Made by a program: the position numbers and the translations under genes. Positions 37,208-49,114 of a stretch of DNA of 64,000 bases are shown piece by piece (position 1 is the first letter of the stretch; every line of letters starts with the position of its first letter). The notes beneath the pieces were generated by a model that saw nothing but the letters and a program-made list of their open reading frames with translations, ran no database searches and was not told the DNA's origin. The stretch spans positions 5,862,649-5,926,648 of the forward strand of contig NW_025062477.1 in the NCBI RefSeq assembly GCF_000002995.4, in the 5' to 3' direction. The DNA comes from Brugia malayi. Its lineage: Eukaryota > Nematoda > Chromadorea > Rhabditida > Onchocercidae.

Positions 37208-40200
37208 TATTATTACTATTATTATTGTTATTATTATTTATTGTTATTATTATAGCTATTATTATTATTGTTATCGCTATTATTATTATTATTATTACTA
37301 TTATTATTATTATTATTATCGTTATTACTATTATTATTACTATTATTATTATCGTTATTATTATTATTATTATTGCTATTATTAACAATATAAATTATTA
37401 TTATGTTGTTAATGTAGCAACAATTGTTATATTATTGCATTTAATAATAATGCAATAGTAATAAAAATTATTATTACTACTGCTATTTATTATCATCCAT
37501 TAATATTAAATCATAAAAATACATAATGCTTCAATAAATTTTATTTATCCCAAGGAAAAGAAAGTAAAAGAGAACGAAACATATGATAGCAATATTAAGT
37601 TATTTGTAATTAGTAATATATAGCTGAAGCAAGTATAAAATAACTAGATTCCAATAAGCATTACAATTTCCAGTGAATTCAATTCAAATTTTTCTAAATC
37701 ATTTTTAAATAAATGAAACGAATTACTTGAATAATAGAATGTTAAGTGAATTCAAAAAATTAATGAGTGAAATTAATTGTGATGCCAAAGAAAACCAAGA
37801 ATTAAGACAATTTCTTTTTCTTTCAAATGTAATGAATCTGGGATTTAAAATTTGGATCAAAAGTAAGTTCAAATAATTTTCTGTCTTTATCAAATTAATA
37901 ATATAAATTTAACGCTAAGCCATTTGCTATATTAAATTATAGCAATTATTAATTAAACAAGTGAAATTAATTATTGCAATTGTGAAATTCAAAGATAAAA
38001 CATAATTTTTCTTCTTTTCCTTCCCCCTTTTCCTCTTCCTCTTCCTTCTCCTCCTCTTCATCCTCTTTAACTACTCACATTATAACTTAATTATATGCAA
38101 CTTTCAACAAATGATTAAATGATAACATTATCACAAATGATAGAGTAATATTAAAAATAATAGAAGAAGAAGGAAACCACCAACATATTAATTAATTAGA
38201 AAAAGAAAAAAGAAACCATTGAGAAATGTGTTAGTCGACTTTGCACAATTGGTTCTAAAATTGGTTGTGGCCTTGAGGAACATATTGGACTTCGATCATT
38301 GCTTAATAATTCTTTCAATTCGGCTAATGTTGCTTTTGTTGCTAATAGCATATTCTTCCGTCGTTGCATATCTAATGACTCCATTGAACAATTTGCGCGT
38401 GTCAAATGTTCAGCAATCGCACGGGCGGGGAATTCATTCTCACAAACAGCGTTGAAATCTTTCGCCAAATGCATCGCTTCAACTGTCAATGAACAAATAT
38501 TCATTTATTTGTTAACATTTCTTTTTTCACTCTATATATATATAAGCTAGTAATCATTTGGAAATAAAATTTACATAAAGAAAGCGATTAAAAATAATTA
38601 TTCGTTATTCTTAAATATATTTAAAAAATATTTATTATTCTTAGACATATATTTATTAATTTTGGATATACTTAAATAAATATATAAAGTACTTTTAATA
38701 ATAAACAGTAACATTAATCATTTTGAAACGTAAAGATGACAGTAGTTACAATAAAATCTCTAATTTGATTAGATATGATACGATAAATGAAACTGATAAT
38801 TATTGATAAAATAATATTATATTTTTTATCCTTTTTTTTGTACTTATAACATATAGTCATATTTATGCAAAGTTACGTTTAGATAAGTCAACAAAAAAAA
38901 AAATTTTTTTTTTGTTTAATAAATAAAAAATAATTCCAAAACTATTCCCTAAAAATTAGATAAAATAACAATCAAATTTTTTTTTAAAATTTATAAAAAA
39001 AACAACTAACATTCAACAAGCGCTGTAAGTGAATTAACATTTGTCGCTTTCCGTCTTCCGGCTGGTAACTGTAAGCCAACACGTTTCAATTGATCACGTA
39101 AAGATTTACCACCATCTTTAGATTTGGCTCTGGAAAAAATGACATAGCCTAATTTTCCCCAATTATTCCAATTTTCAAATAAATTTTTTTTTTCAAATAC
39201 AAATAGATTTTCAAAACTAGCATTACTAGAAGAAATATTTGAGAATTAAACTGATTGTTAAACGTAAATTAAATTAAAATTCAAATTAGAATTGGAATTT
39301 AGAGAAAGAGCAGAATATTATTGGTTTATTAAGCAATAATTATTAAAATATCATTGAATTCCATTCTAACAATTACTAATTTTAATTTCATATATTTAAA
39401 ATTTGTAAAACTTTAAAAAAATGTTTAAAGTAACATGAAAAAAAGAAGGAGAGAGAGAGAGAGAAATGGAAAATGATGAGAGAAAAAAAGAGGGAGAGAA
39501 AGACAAAAAGACCAAATGAAAGAATAAAAAATGAATTTTAAAAGAATATTAATAATTCATGGTGAAAATATTAAATCCAAATCATTGTCAGTTCTTTCGA
39601 TTTTTTTTTTGACTACCTGCGAAGAATTCCACCCAAAACTGATGCATTAAGACATTCCGGCGGTGAAAGTCGTCGATGAATTTCACCTACTGTCACTTTG
39701 TACTTCGCCGCACTGCTGAGCAAACTTAGCCGACCTTCAACATAATTAATTAATTTACTTATTTACTCATTTATCGTTCATAATTTCTTTTAATGATCAT
39801 TAGCTGCAGATATTATTTGATTGAATTTTAGCAAAAAAAGAAAAATATGAATAATTAATATTATATTTCATATAAATAAATATTGCCTAATTAAGTGTTA
39901 ATAGAAGTGATTAATTAATTTCCATCTTTGCTCTAATTGCTAAAAGAATGAATTTTTAAAATTATAAAAAGTACTTGATAATTTTTTACGTTTTTGTTTA
40001 TCAAAAAGTTGAACAAACATTATGTTTTTATATTTACAAATTATATATATGAAAAAAAAAGAAAAAATTGTTAATGTGAAAGGTTTTAGCTTTATCACAA
40101 AATTTTTTTTTGTCAATAGATTCTATCACTGAAAAAATATACACGGGATATTTATCATAAATTAACCTTTAGCTAACTTATTCTAATTTTTGAAACCTAC

Positions 40201-43200
40201 CGTTTCATTTTTATCATTTTCTATTTAATTATCAACATTAAAGATTATATTATAATATTTTAAGGAGGTTTATTAAGTATTTTAGTGCTATTATTAGATT
40301 AAATAATGAATGATACATTAAATCAAAAATTTATTATCATTTGTTCATATATCATCAATTACACTTAGTTTTGCTGATATTTTCATATCTAATCACTGCT
40401 ACTATTTTCACATTTTAATTATTGCTAGTATACGTTAATCATTGTTACTAGCTTTAAAATTTCTCGAAATCTTTGAAAAAAAAAAAGAAAATTCCTCAAA
40501 TTTTACAAAATCTAAACAATTTACCGTTTAGTCAATAAGTTTGGATGAAATTAAAATTGTCATTAAAACAAATAAATTTTCAAATAAAAATAAACCTGGC
40601 ACAGAACAGAAGACATCAAGATAATTAACAGTATGAGAAGTTTGATTACTGCTGTGGATCAATTGTCCATTCATTGGACATGTCGTTATCATTGGTTTAG
40701 GTCTTGAACATGCTGCTTAAAAGTAGAAAAAGTAATAAATTAAAGTAACAATAGAAGAAAGAGAAAGGAATTTGTAAATAACACGAATGTATGTTATCAT
40801 TTTTTTTTCTAAAGTAGAAATCAACAAATATTTGATTATTTTTCATTCGTTCATTTCTTTTTTTTTTTTCATCGCCAAAAATAATTAGAACAAGTGATTT
40901 TAGATATTGATTAAAAGCATGTATATTAATTAAAATTAAGTAAATATTGTATTACATTTACCTTTACGAATAACACCACGTTGCTCAGTTATATTTGCTG
41001 GTGCTCTTGGTGGTGATGTACCCATTTCCTGGAAATAAAAAAAAAAAGGAAAAAAGTTGGTAAATGGAAATAAATAATTTTAGCACCTTTTGAAGCATAA
41101 TATTGCATTTTTTTGAGCTGAATTTCTTTCTTTTCAGTCAAAATTTGTGTTAAAAATTAATAGCAAAAGGTGAAAATTTTTAACATGCTATTTTTTTTAT
41201 GTTTAAAATTTTAATATCAGAGATAATTTGTTTTATCGCATATTTAAAAAAAAAAAATCAAAGATTTACAGTATCAACATTTCCAGTATCTGTAACCATG
41301 TTATGATGCTGTTGTTGCTGCTGTTGTTGTTGTTGTTGTTGTCGCTGTTGTTGCTGTTGTTGTTGTTGTTGTTGTTGTTGTCGTTGTTGTTGCTGTTGTT
41401 GTTGCTGTTGTTGTTGTTGTTGCTGATGTTGTTGCTGATGTTGTTGATGTTGCAAGGAAGCAGTAGAAGGAATATGCTGTTGAGATAGATGTTGCATAAA
41501 AACCGGTTGTGGTCGACCGGTAACCATCAGGTATTCTCGTCCATTTGGTACGTGAACCTAAAAATTAAAAACATTTACTGTTTATTTCTACAATATCAAA
41601 AATATAATTAACTGAAAAATATTTATTCCTATTTTTCACACAAAATTTTCTAACGAATAAAGTTATTTTTTTTTATGATTGCTAATTACACTTATATATG
41701 CTAAAATATTATAAATATCAATTATAAATACTAATTATATAATTCATTTTTTTAATATTAAAAAAATTGTTAAATTTTCTAAATTACTTCCTAAATCTAA
41801 ATTCGAAACTAAATTACTCAAAAAGAATGAGAAAAAAAATGACGCTGTAATGGACATTAGCTTGCTGTTGATAACAGGTAACACGCGTAAGTTCATTAGT
41901 TTGTTCACGGAATTGTTCCGATGTAGCACTCGCAATACTATACGGTTGTAACTGAAAACAAAAATATTTAAAAAAATTTTTCGCAAGAAATTAACAATTT
42001 TTTTCTTTACACTTAGAAAATAAAAGTAAAACAAAAGATATCATTAAAATAAATTTACAGAAGTTTTATTTAGAAAATATAAAAGTTTAATTAATTCAAT
42101 TACAGGTGATAAATAATTCCGAAACACCATTACTGAAATGTTATTGATATTTCAACAGGAATATTTTCAAATTTTCATATGTTTTATTTTAATAAATCTG
42201 AAAAAATTTAACAAAGTGTAATGTTTATAAGATTAATTAAATTACTTGATTAAATTACCTGTTCAGCTTGTGCATAAGGACCTGGATTATAAGCAAAAGC
42301 GTAAGCTGGAGATGGAAATCCGATATGTTGTTGCTCTAATAATGATTGTTGTTGTTCGTTGGAGATAGGTTGGGCTCCGATACCTTCAAGTTGAAGGCTC
42401 TAAAAAAAGACAGAGGGAGAGAGAGAGAGAGAGAAAGAAAGAAAGAAAAAAAGAAAGAAGGAAATAGTGGGAAAAAGTAATTCGTTGTTTTTTTTAACAA
42501 TTTTAATTTGTTCAAATATTATTTAAAAAATAACATTTATTAGCATAGCAATATTTCAAATTGCTATATTTTTTGTTGCAATTATATTTAACAATTCTTT
42601 TTAACACTATTACTTATTTTAATTGCATAAAAATAATAGTCGATAATATATTCAAAATTATAAATTCTAAAACTTAATTCACAATTTCGTTTCTTCTTTA
42701 AAACAAAAATTTTGTTTTAAATAAATAAAATTTTTTTTTTAAAAAAATTTTCGTTATCTTTAAATAAAAGATAACAAAAAAAAAATGAAAATTTTGTAAA
42801 ATTTTGTTGAATCATTTTTTTCGGCAAAATGAAAAGAAAAAAATTGATCAATAAATTTAAATGAATTCAATGCTGATATGATCACAATGAAAAAAAAGAA
42901 ACTATGATAATAGTGATAATTAATGATAAGGACTTTGTCTATTCTTTCTCTTCATTTATTTATTCTTTTTTCTTCTTTTCTCTTCCTCTTTCTCTCTCTT
43001 TCTCCCTTTCATTTATTTCATTATTCACTTCTCTATTACTGTCTCATATTTTTATCTCATTTTCTTTTTTTTTTTTTTTTCTTTTTAAAAAGCTAAGGAA
43101 AGTTAAAAATTTTTTCATTTTCATAAAATTGATAATTGATTATTGCTAACTGATCGCATATAATACTTTTACATAAGAAAAGATTTCCGTTCGTCGTTCC

Positions 43201-45126
43201 TTTCAATAAATTGGATTAGACAAGAAAGAAAATGATAGTTGAAAAGAATGAAAAATGGAGAAGAGGTCAAGAAAAAAAAAGGTCACCTTCAATAACTATT
43301 TAAATACCAATTGTTATTATCCAATTTTCTTCTATTTTCTCTCTTTCTTTCTCTCTCTCTCTCTCACACTCACACTTTCTTTCTCCTTTCCTCCATTTTT
43401 TTCTTTTTCTCCTTCCTTTTATGATTTATTTTCCTTTTTTTTGATCTTTTTTTTATTTTTTTCTTTCTTTCCTACTTTTCAATCAAAAAGATTTAATTTA
43501 CTATCAAATTAACTGAATAAAAAAGAAAAAATTTTGAAAAAATCGTTAAAAAGTTGTAAAATTTGATGACAGTAAAAGGAATTCATCTTCTCATACATTT
43601 TTATTGCGAGAGGTGATGAAAAATCCTTTTAAGGATTACTTTGCCAGTTGAATTTTCAGAGAAAACAGGAATTTTGATCAACAAATTAAATAGGGGCAAA
43701 TTTTCAAGCTTCCATGAAAACAATTATCGTAGAAGTCTTCTATCTTCGTTCACAAATTAATTAATTAATCATTTTATAAGATTGAATTTATGCCATTAAC
43801 AATTATTGTGAATACAATGAAGAATTCCTTTTAGTTTACCTAAAATGATAACATATTGAATTTATGAAATTCAATAAAAGAACTGCTTATAATTTTAATT
43901 AATTGCTTCGTATGATTGTCATTATCTAATTATTTTACTCTGAAAGCAATCATTTCAATACCCTTTCTTTTTTTTCAAGGTTGACTTTTTTATTTGTAAT
44001 TTTAATTTAAATTACATTTCTTCTCTAACCAATAAAAATATATTTAACAGATTGAAGTTAGTAAATATTCAAAATTAATATTTCATCATTTGCTATTTCT
44101 ATCATTTTTCATTTGGCTCAATATTACTAACATAAATTTCGATTTTGATTTTAATTATGCTTTCAGCTTATTATTTTATCATCTAAAATGTATTATAATA
44201 ATTATTTCGAATATTTACTTCCATTATTACAAACATTTATATATTGCAATTAAAAGAAGAAAAATCAATGAGTTAAGAGAAATAAAATATAGCATAAACT
44301 TCTATTCAATTAATCTTAAATAACGATGCATTAGCACTGCTTGTTATCACTATTTACCACTGTGTTATTATTTATTATTTGCATACTCACTTATTTATCA
44401 TTATTGCTTAATATTTGTTTACTTATTGTTATTTATTATTGTTATTGTCGTTTAATATATGTTATCTATTATTGTTATTATTATTATTGTCACTATTATT
44501 ACTAAATAACAACTATTATTATTATATAATATATTCTATATATCTTTAATTGATTTGAGATATATGGTACATTTTTCTAAACGAAGGCTACAGATTTTTT
44601 AATTAGCGTTGGTTAATACAAGAAATGAAAATTTAAAACAAATTTTAACAAAATTTGGAAAATTTCAATTGAAACATTTCGATTAAAAAGCAAGGTACTT
44701 ATTAGTACATACATTTTAAAATCAGAATTTTATATTTTAAATTATCGAAATCATAACTCATTTATTAAACAAAATTTTTTTCCCATAAAAGCTTATTGAA
44801 AATCCTAGAAAAAAAATAAAAGTAACGGTCAGTAAATTCCAGTCAATTTTTGATATCTAAAATGCTACAGAATGCTACAATTTATAATTGGTATAATTGT
44901 TTTTTAATTAATTTAATAATAGCTAAAATCTAAACCGATACTGTTGATCTTGAAATTCTTCCAACAAATATGATTTATGCAATAGCTAATTATAATATTA
45001 TTTCATAATATTATTAATACTGTAAAAAAGTAAGTGCAAAAAAACTAAAAAGGAGAGAGAGAGAGAGAGAGAGGTGAACAAGAGAGAGTTTGAAACTGCA
45101 TTAGTTTTAATATGACTCACTTGCAT
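36863..45126 (-). CDS. TFAP2: AP-2 family transcription factor with polyglutamine exon, 10 exons
   Basis: Sequence-specific nuclear factor; AP-2 proteins dimerise through a helix-span-helix domain and bind GC-rich GCCNNNGGC sites to control ectoderm and neuron development. Minus-strand exons: 45126-45121, 42399-42259, 41951-41844, 41557-41270, 41028-40962, 40715-40596, 39734-39617, 39129-39011, 38482-38217, 36958-36863; phases agree, about 442 residues (human TFAP2A 437). Family signatures: [89 protein letters not shown] and a C-terminal HGFGSP. The N-terminal half is Gln-rich with Pro/Tyr motifs and one long CAG/CAA exon. Uncertain points: the two-codon first exon (an alternative start is at 46222) and the donor of the third exon (41844 or 41856, both in phase, both weak). 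The conserved part is secure. Confidence 0.94.
37085..37400. repeat. (TTA/ATT)n trinucleotide array inside the last AP-2 intron
   Basis: Imperfect TTATTATTA array interspersed with GTTATT and GCTATT, including a duplicated sub-block (TATTGTTATTATTATTTATTG at about 37113 and 37222). Long Ile/Leu or Asn/Ile frames through it are repeat artefacts. Confidence 0.9.
41310..41445 (-). repeat. CAG/CAA polyglutamine tract in the AP-2 gene
   Basis: Read on the minus strand, nearly forty glutamine codons (mostly CAA with scattered CAG) are broken by two CGA arginine codons and preceded by CAT histidine codons. The tract lies inside the fourth exon (41557-41270) and stays in frame with the conserved domains. 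Confidence 0.95.
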
Positions 45127-45167
45127 TACGTTTCTTCGACGTTCACAGCTAATACCAGTAATTTGTT

Positions 45168-45176
45168 GCCTCAGGC
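45168..45176. promoter_or_regulatory. Candidate AP-2 binding site in the AP-2 5' region
   Basis: GCCTCAGGC is a perfect dyad match to the AP-2 consensus GCCNNNGGC (GCCTGAGGC on the other strand), about 45 bp upstream of the proposed start codon. The family consensus is known; use at this site is inferred. Confidence 0.4.
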
Positions 45177-45919
45177 CACAATCGTCCAAATACTCTCAGA
45201 TAACTTGCTTTCCCTCAGGTATAACTTTCGGTGATAAAAACGAGCACAAATTGCAACAGTGATAACCTTTAAGGTGACCGGTATATTCCTTGGAAAAATT
45301 GTTGATAACGTTTGTAGCATCGGTTGATTAGTAATAGTGATAGTAACACTGGGTTATGGAGCAAAAAAAAAGGAAGAAACAAGAAAAAGAGATGAAATGA
45401 TAAATTATAAAATTGAAGAGAAAATTAAAAATGTGAAAGAAAAAGAGAAGAAGATGGCTATAAATAAGATCAAAAAAGTATCTTATTACTTCTAAATTAA
45501 TGCAATACGAAAATGCAAGAAAGAAAAAAAGGAAAAAATTCAATTCTTTTTTTTGTTAAAAAAAAAGTTTTCTTTTCCTTTTTTTTGGTGTCGAAAAATA
45601 ATTGCAAATTAATTACAAAATTTATATTCTTTTACTTAAATGAGAAAAAAGAGATAATTTTGACCTTTTCAACTCGTTGCCTTTTTTTTCTTTTCCTTTT
45701 CGCTTTTTTTTTCTTTTGCTTAAGGATTAATATTCAAATTGTTTTCGTTTTATTTTCGAAGTTATGTCAATTTTGTCTCATCTTTTCTCTTCATTTCACC
45801 TCTTTCACTCTTTTATTCATCTTTAGACTCTTATAAGTTTTACCTCATAATTATGCCTTAAAGATTTCTGTCATATTTCCAATGCTGTTGCCATATCATT
45901 TAAAAGAAAAAAACTATAT

Positions 45920-46290
45920 CAAAAATTATTTGTCACGACCAAATGTCACATTTTTCCTTGTTCCCACTGACACCTTCGTTAACTTGTGACCCAGGGCAAA
46001 CTAGCCTGAGGATATATATACAAATATATAGATGTCTGTGTGTGTTCTGTACCAAACGAGGTACACCACCTACTAGATCTATTTCCTAAAGAAAAATGAT
46101 TCTGTTAACCTTTATTCCCAATTCTAAGAAAAAGAAGAAAAATATGCCGTTGGCGCTTTCACGACAAAATATCCCGAAAGCGTTTCGCTTCATCCACATA
46201 CCTACCCGTCGGTCACATCCATAAATCGGAAAATGATGTAAATAAAGAAACCCCCGGGGAATGGGTGGGACAATAGTGATACCGGTCGAA
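45920..46290 (-). promoter_or_regulatory. GC-richer block, probable promoter/5' exon region of the AP-2 gene
   Basis: Base composition rises sharply relative to the flanks. On the minus strand it contains ATG GAT GTG ACC GAC GG followed by a GTAGGT donor (exon 46222-46206, phase 2). This joins in frame to an exon 45148-45121 that starts after TATTAG and runs through the start codon used in the main model. If both exons are used, AP-2 would begin [15 protein letters not shown]. Confidence 0.35.
45989..46012. promoter_or_regulatory. Paired AP-2-like sites upstream of the AP-2 gene
   Basis: ACCCAGGGC (45989-45997; GCCCTGGGT on the other strand) and GCCTGAGGA (46004-46012) sit within 24 bp in a locally GC-rich block. 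Each fits one full half-site and part of the other half of GCCNNNGGC. Confidence 0.3.
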
Positions 46291-46407
46291 CATTAAATTT
46301 TTACATTTCAGATATACTAAACCCAAATACAACCCATATTTACTAACTACTACAAAACCACTCATTTGGTATATGATTATCAATTGAATTCATTGAACCA
46401 TCTTCAT

Positions 46408-46640
46408 ATAAAAGAGGGTTACAAAAGTGATTGAAAAAGGAAGAAGGGTTATGGTAGGGTGGAGAGGAAAGGTGGATGAAAATGGGTAAAGGTGAAAGGG
46501 TAAAGGGAAAAATGAAGGAATAGGAAGAGAGGTAGAAAAGGGAGTATATAGGAAGAGGAATAGCGGGATAGAACTGGGGATAAAAACGGAAAATGTGAAC
46601 AAGGAAGAAGGAGGAAAGATAAGAGGAAAGTTGAAATTTG
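46408..46640. repeat. Purine-rich (G/A) tract
   Basis: About 230 bp in which the plus strand is almost all A and G with GGG clusters (AGGGTTATGG, GGTGGAGAGG, GGGTAAAGG). Minus-strand Pro/Ser/Phe frames across it are composition artefacts. Confidence 0.7.
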
Positions 46641-46865
46641 AAAGAATTTCAAACTAGTAGTAGGACTGCAAAATTGACGATCAAAAAAGGAGTCCACCTC
46701 CGCTCATTCTTTTCCCCTATCTGTGCCTTTTTGTGAAAAATTAAAACCGTTTACCTAATATCACCATCATTCTAGTTTCTGCCATTTGTTGAGTTTTATG
46801 AAATGAATGCAAGAAGAGGTGGAATTCAAAAGGCGGGGAAAGGGTACGGATAGTGGACCACGGGA

Positions 46866-46970
46866 GATGAATATATATATATATACACATATATATAAAT
46901 AGATGTATGTGTGTATGTGTATGCATGTGTCTGTACTTGTATGTGTATGCATGTGTACATGTAAATGTGT
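46866..46970. repeat. TA and TG/TATG repeat block
   Basis: An ATATATATATA run (46871-46885) is followed by TGTATGTGTGTATGTGTATG-type sequence. It gives spurious His/Thr and Ile/Tyr frames on the minus strand. Confidence 0.8.
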
Positions 46971-47521
46971 ATTGTATTTTTGGTATTTATGTTTTCTGGT
47001 ATTGTTGGATTGATGAAAAATATTTCAGATTTTGGATAATAAAAGTTAATAAGAAAAAGCATTTTTATCTAATATAAAATAATTCAAAATTAAAAAAAAA
47101 CACATTTATAAAAAAAAGTAAATTTTTTTTTTTATAACTAATTGCTAAATTTTTAGTGAAAATATATAAAATAATAATTGAACCATTTTTCTTTTCCTTT
47201 TTTTTTCTTTTCATTTCCTTTTCTAATTACGAGTAATATATTTATCGGATCATTAACGATGTTATCCGGTTAAGAAATTCGTGTTGTCATTTTCCATACC
47301 ACCAGAAGAAAAGAAAGAAGAAAATTACAGATAGATACAGATACGTAGACATACACGCACGTATATACGTACACAGAGCATGCATATACGTGTACAAATA
47401 TTAAATTGATCCATATTTCCGCTATCGATTGATTAATTCCATCATCTAATTAACATAATTAATAGTGACAAATTTTTAAATAGAGGAGTAAAAATTTTCC
47501 CAATTTTCACTCATTCATTTT

Positions 47522-48854
47522 ATTCATTCATTCATTCATTCATTCATTCATTCATTCATTCATTCATTCATTCATTCATTCATTCATTCCATTCATTCAT
47601 TCACTCATTCCATTCATTCATTCATTCATTCCATTCATTCATTCATTCATTCCATTCATTCATTCATTCATTCCATTCATTCATTCATTCATTCCATTCA
47701 TTCATTCATTCATTCCATTCATTCATTCATTCATTCCATTCATTCATTCATTCATTCCATTCATTCATTCATTCATTCCATTCATTCATTCATTCATTCA
47801 TTCATTCATTCATTCCATTCATTCATTCACTCATTCCATTCATTCATTCATTCATTCATTCATTCATTCATTCCATTCATTCATTCATTCATTCATTCCA
47901 TTCATTCATTCATTCATTCCATTCATTCATTCATTCATTCCATTCATTCATTCCATTCATTCATTCATTCATTCATTCCATTCATTCATTCATTCATTCC
48001 ATTCATTCATTCATTCATTCCATTCATTCATTCATTCATTCCATTCATTCATTCATTCATTCATTCATTCATTCATTCCATTCATTCATTCATTCATTCA
48101 TTCATTCATTCATTCATTCATTCCATTCATTCATTCATTCATTCCATTCATTCATTCATTCATTCATTCATTCCATTCATTCATTCATTCATTCCATTCA
48201 TTCATTCATTCATTCCATTCATTCATTCATTCATTCATTCCATTCATTCATTCATTCATTCATTCATTCATTCCATTCATTCATTCATTCATTCCATTCA
48301 TTCATTCATTCATTCATTCATTCATTCCATTCATTCATTCATTCATTCCATTCATTCATTCATTCATTCATTCCATTCATTCATTCATTCCATTCATTCA
48401 TTCATTCATTCCATTCATTCATTCATTCATTCCATTCATTCATTCATTCATTCATTCCATTCATTCATTCATTCATTCATTTCATTCATTCATTCCATTC
48501 ATTCATTCCATTCATTCATTCATTCATTCCATTCATTCATTCATTCATTCCATTCATTCATTCATTCATTCCATTCATTCATTCATTCATTCATTCCATT
48601 CATTCCATTCATTCATTCATTCATTCCATTCATTCATTCATTCATTCATTCATTCCATTCATTCATTCATTCATTCCATTCATTCATTCATTCATTCATT
48701 CATTCATTCATTCATTCATTCATTCATTCATTCATTCATTCATTCCATTCATTCATTCATTCATTCATTCATTCATTCATTCATTCATTCATTCATTCAT
48801 TCATTCATTCATTCATTCATTCATTCATTCCATTCATTCATTCATTCATTCATT
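47522..48854. repeat. (ATTC)n satellite with regular extra C (ATTCC) insertions
   Basis: About 1.33 kb made almost only of ATTC tetramers. An extra C recurs, very often after four tetramers, giving a 17-bp unit (ATTCATTCATTCATTCC); longer pure runs occur at both ends and near 48690-48830. On the opposite strand it reads GAATG/GGAAT, the simple-satellite style seen in other animals. The plus strand has no stop codon in any frame across the array but no start codon either, so no gene is inferred. Confidence 0.97.
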
Positions 48855-49114
48855 TCCGATGTTAATTTTCTTGTCAGTGTCAATATACGTAGAACATTTT
48901 GTCACCCATTTATTTCATTTGATCAAGATCAAATATTGTTGATAACAAGGATATAAAATTGAGATAATGAATTAGAAGGAATTATTATTTATTATTATTT
49001 ACTATTATTATTATTGTTACTATTGTTTCCCTCAAAACTTGTTTTTAGAAATAGTTACTGCATTAGAAGTAACAATTCTTGCTGATCAATCTAATAGCTC
49101 TTTCATTTGTGATA

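Noticed and set aside
37042..37458. Long Leu/Ile reading frames (138 and 101 codons) on both strands
   Set aside because: They are translations of the TTA/ATT trinucleotide array in an AP-2 intron.
38219..38550. Two plus-strand frames of 78 and 83 codons
   Set aside because: Antisense of the longest AP-2 exon.
41228..41488. Plus-strand poly-Leu frame
   Set aside because: It is the antisense of the CAG/CAA polyglutamine exon of the AP-2 gene.
46390..46952. Pro/Ser/Phe- and His/Thr-rich minus-strand frames
   Set aside because: Products of the purine-rich tract and the TA/TG repeat block; no splice structure.
47522..48854. Stop-free plus-strand frame across the ATTC array (Ile-His-Ser-Phe repeats)
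   Set aside because: The tetramer contains no stop by chance, there is no start codon, and the sequence is a simple satellite.
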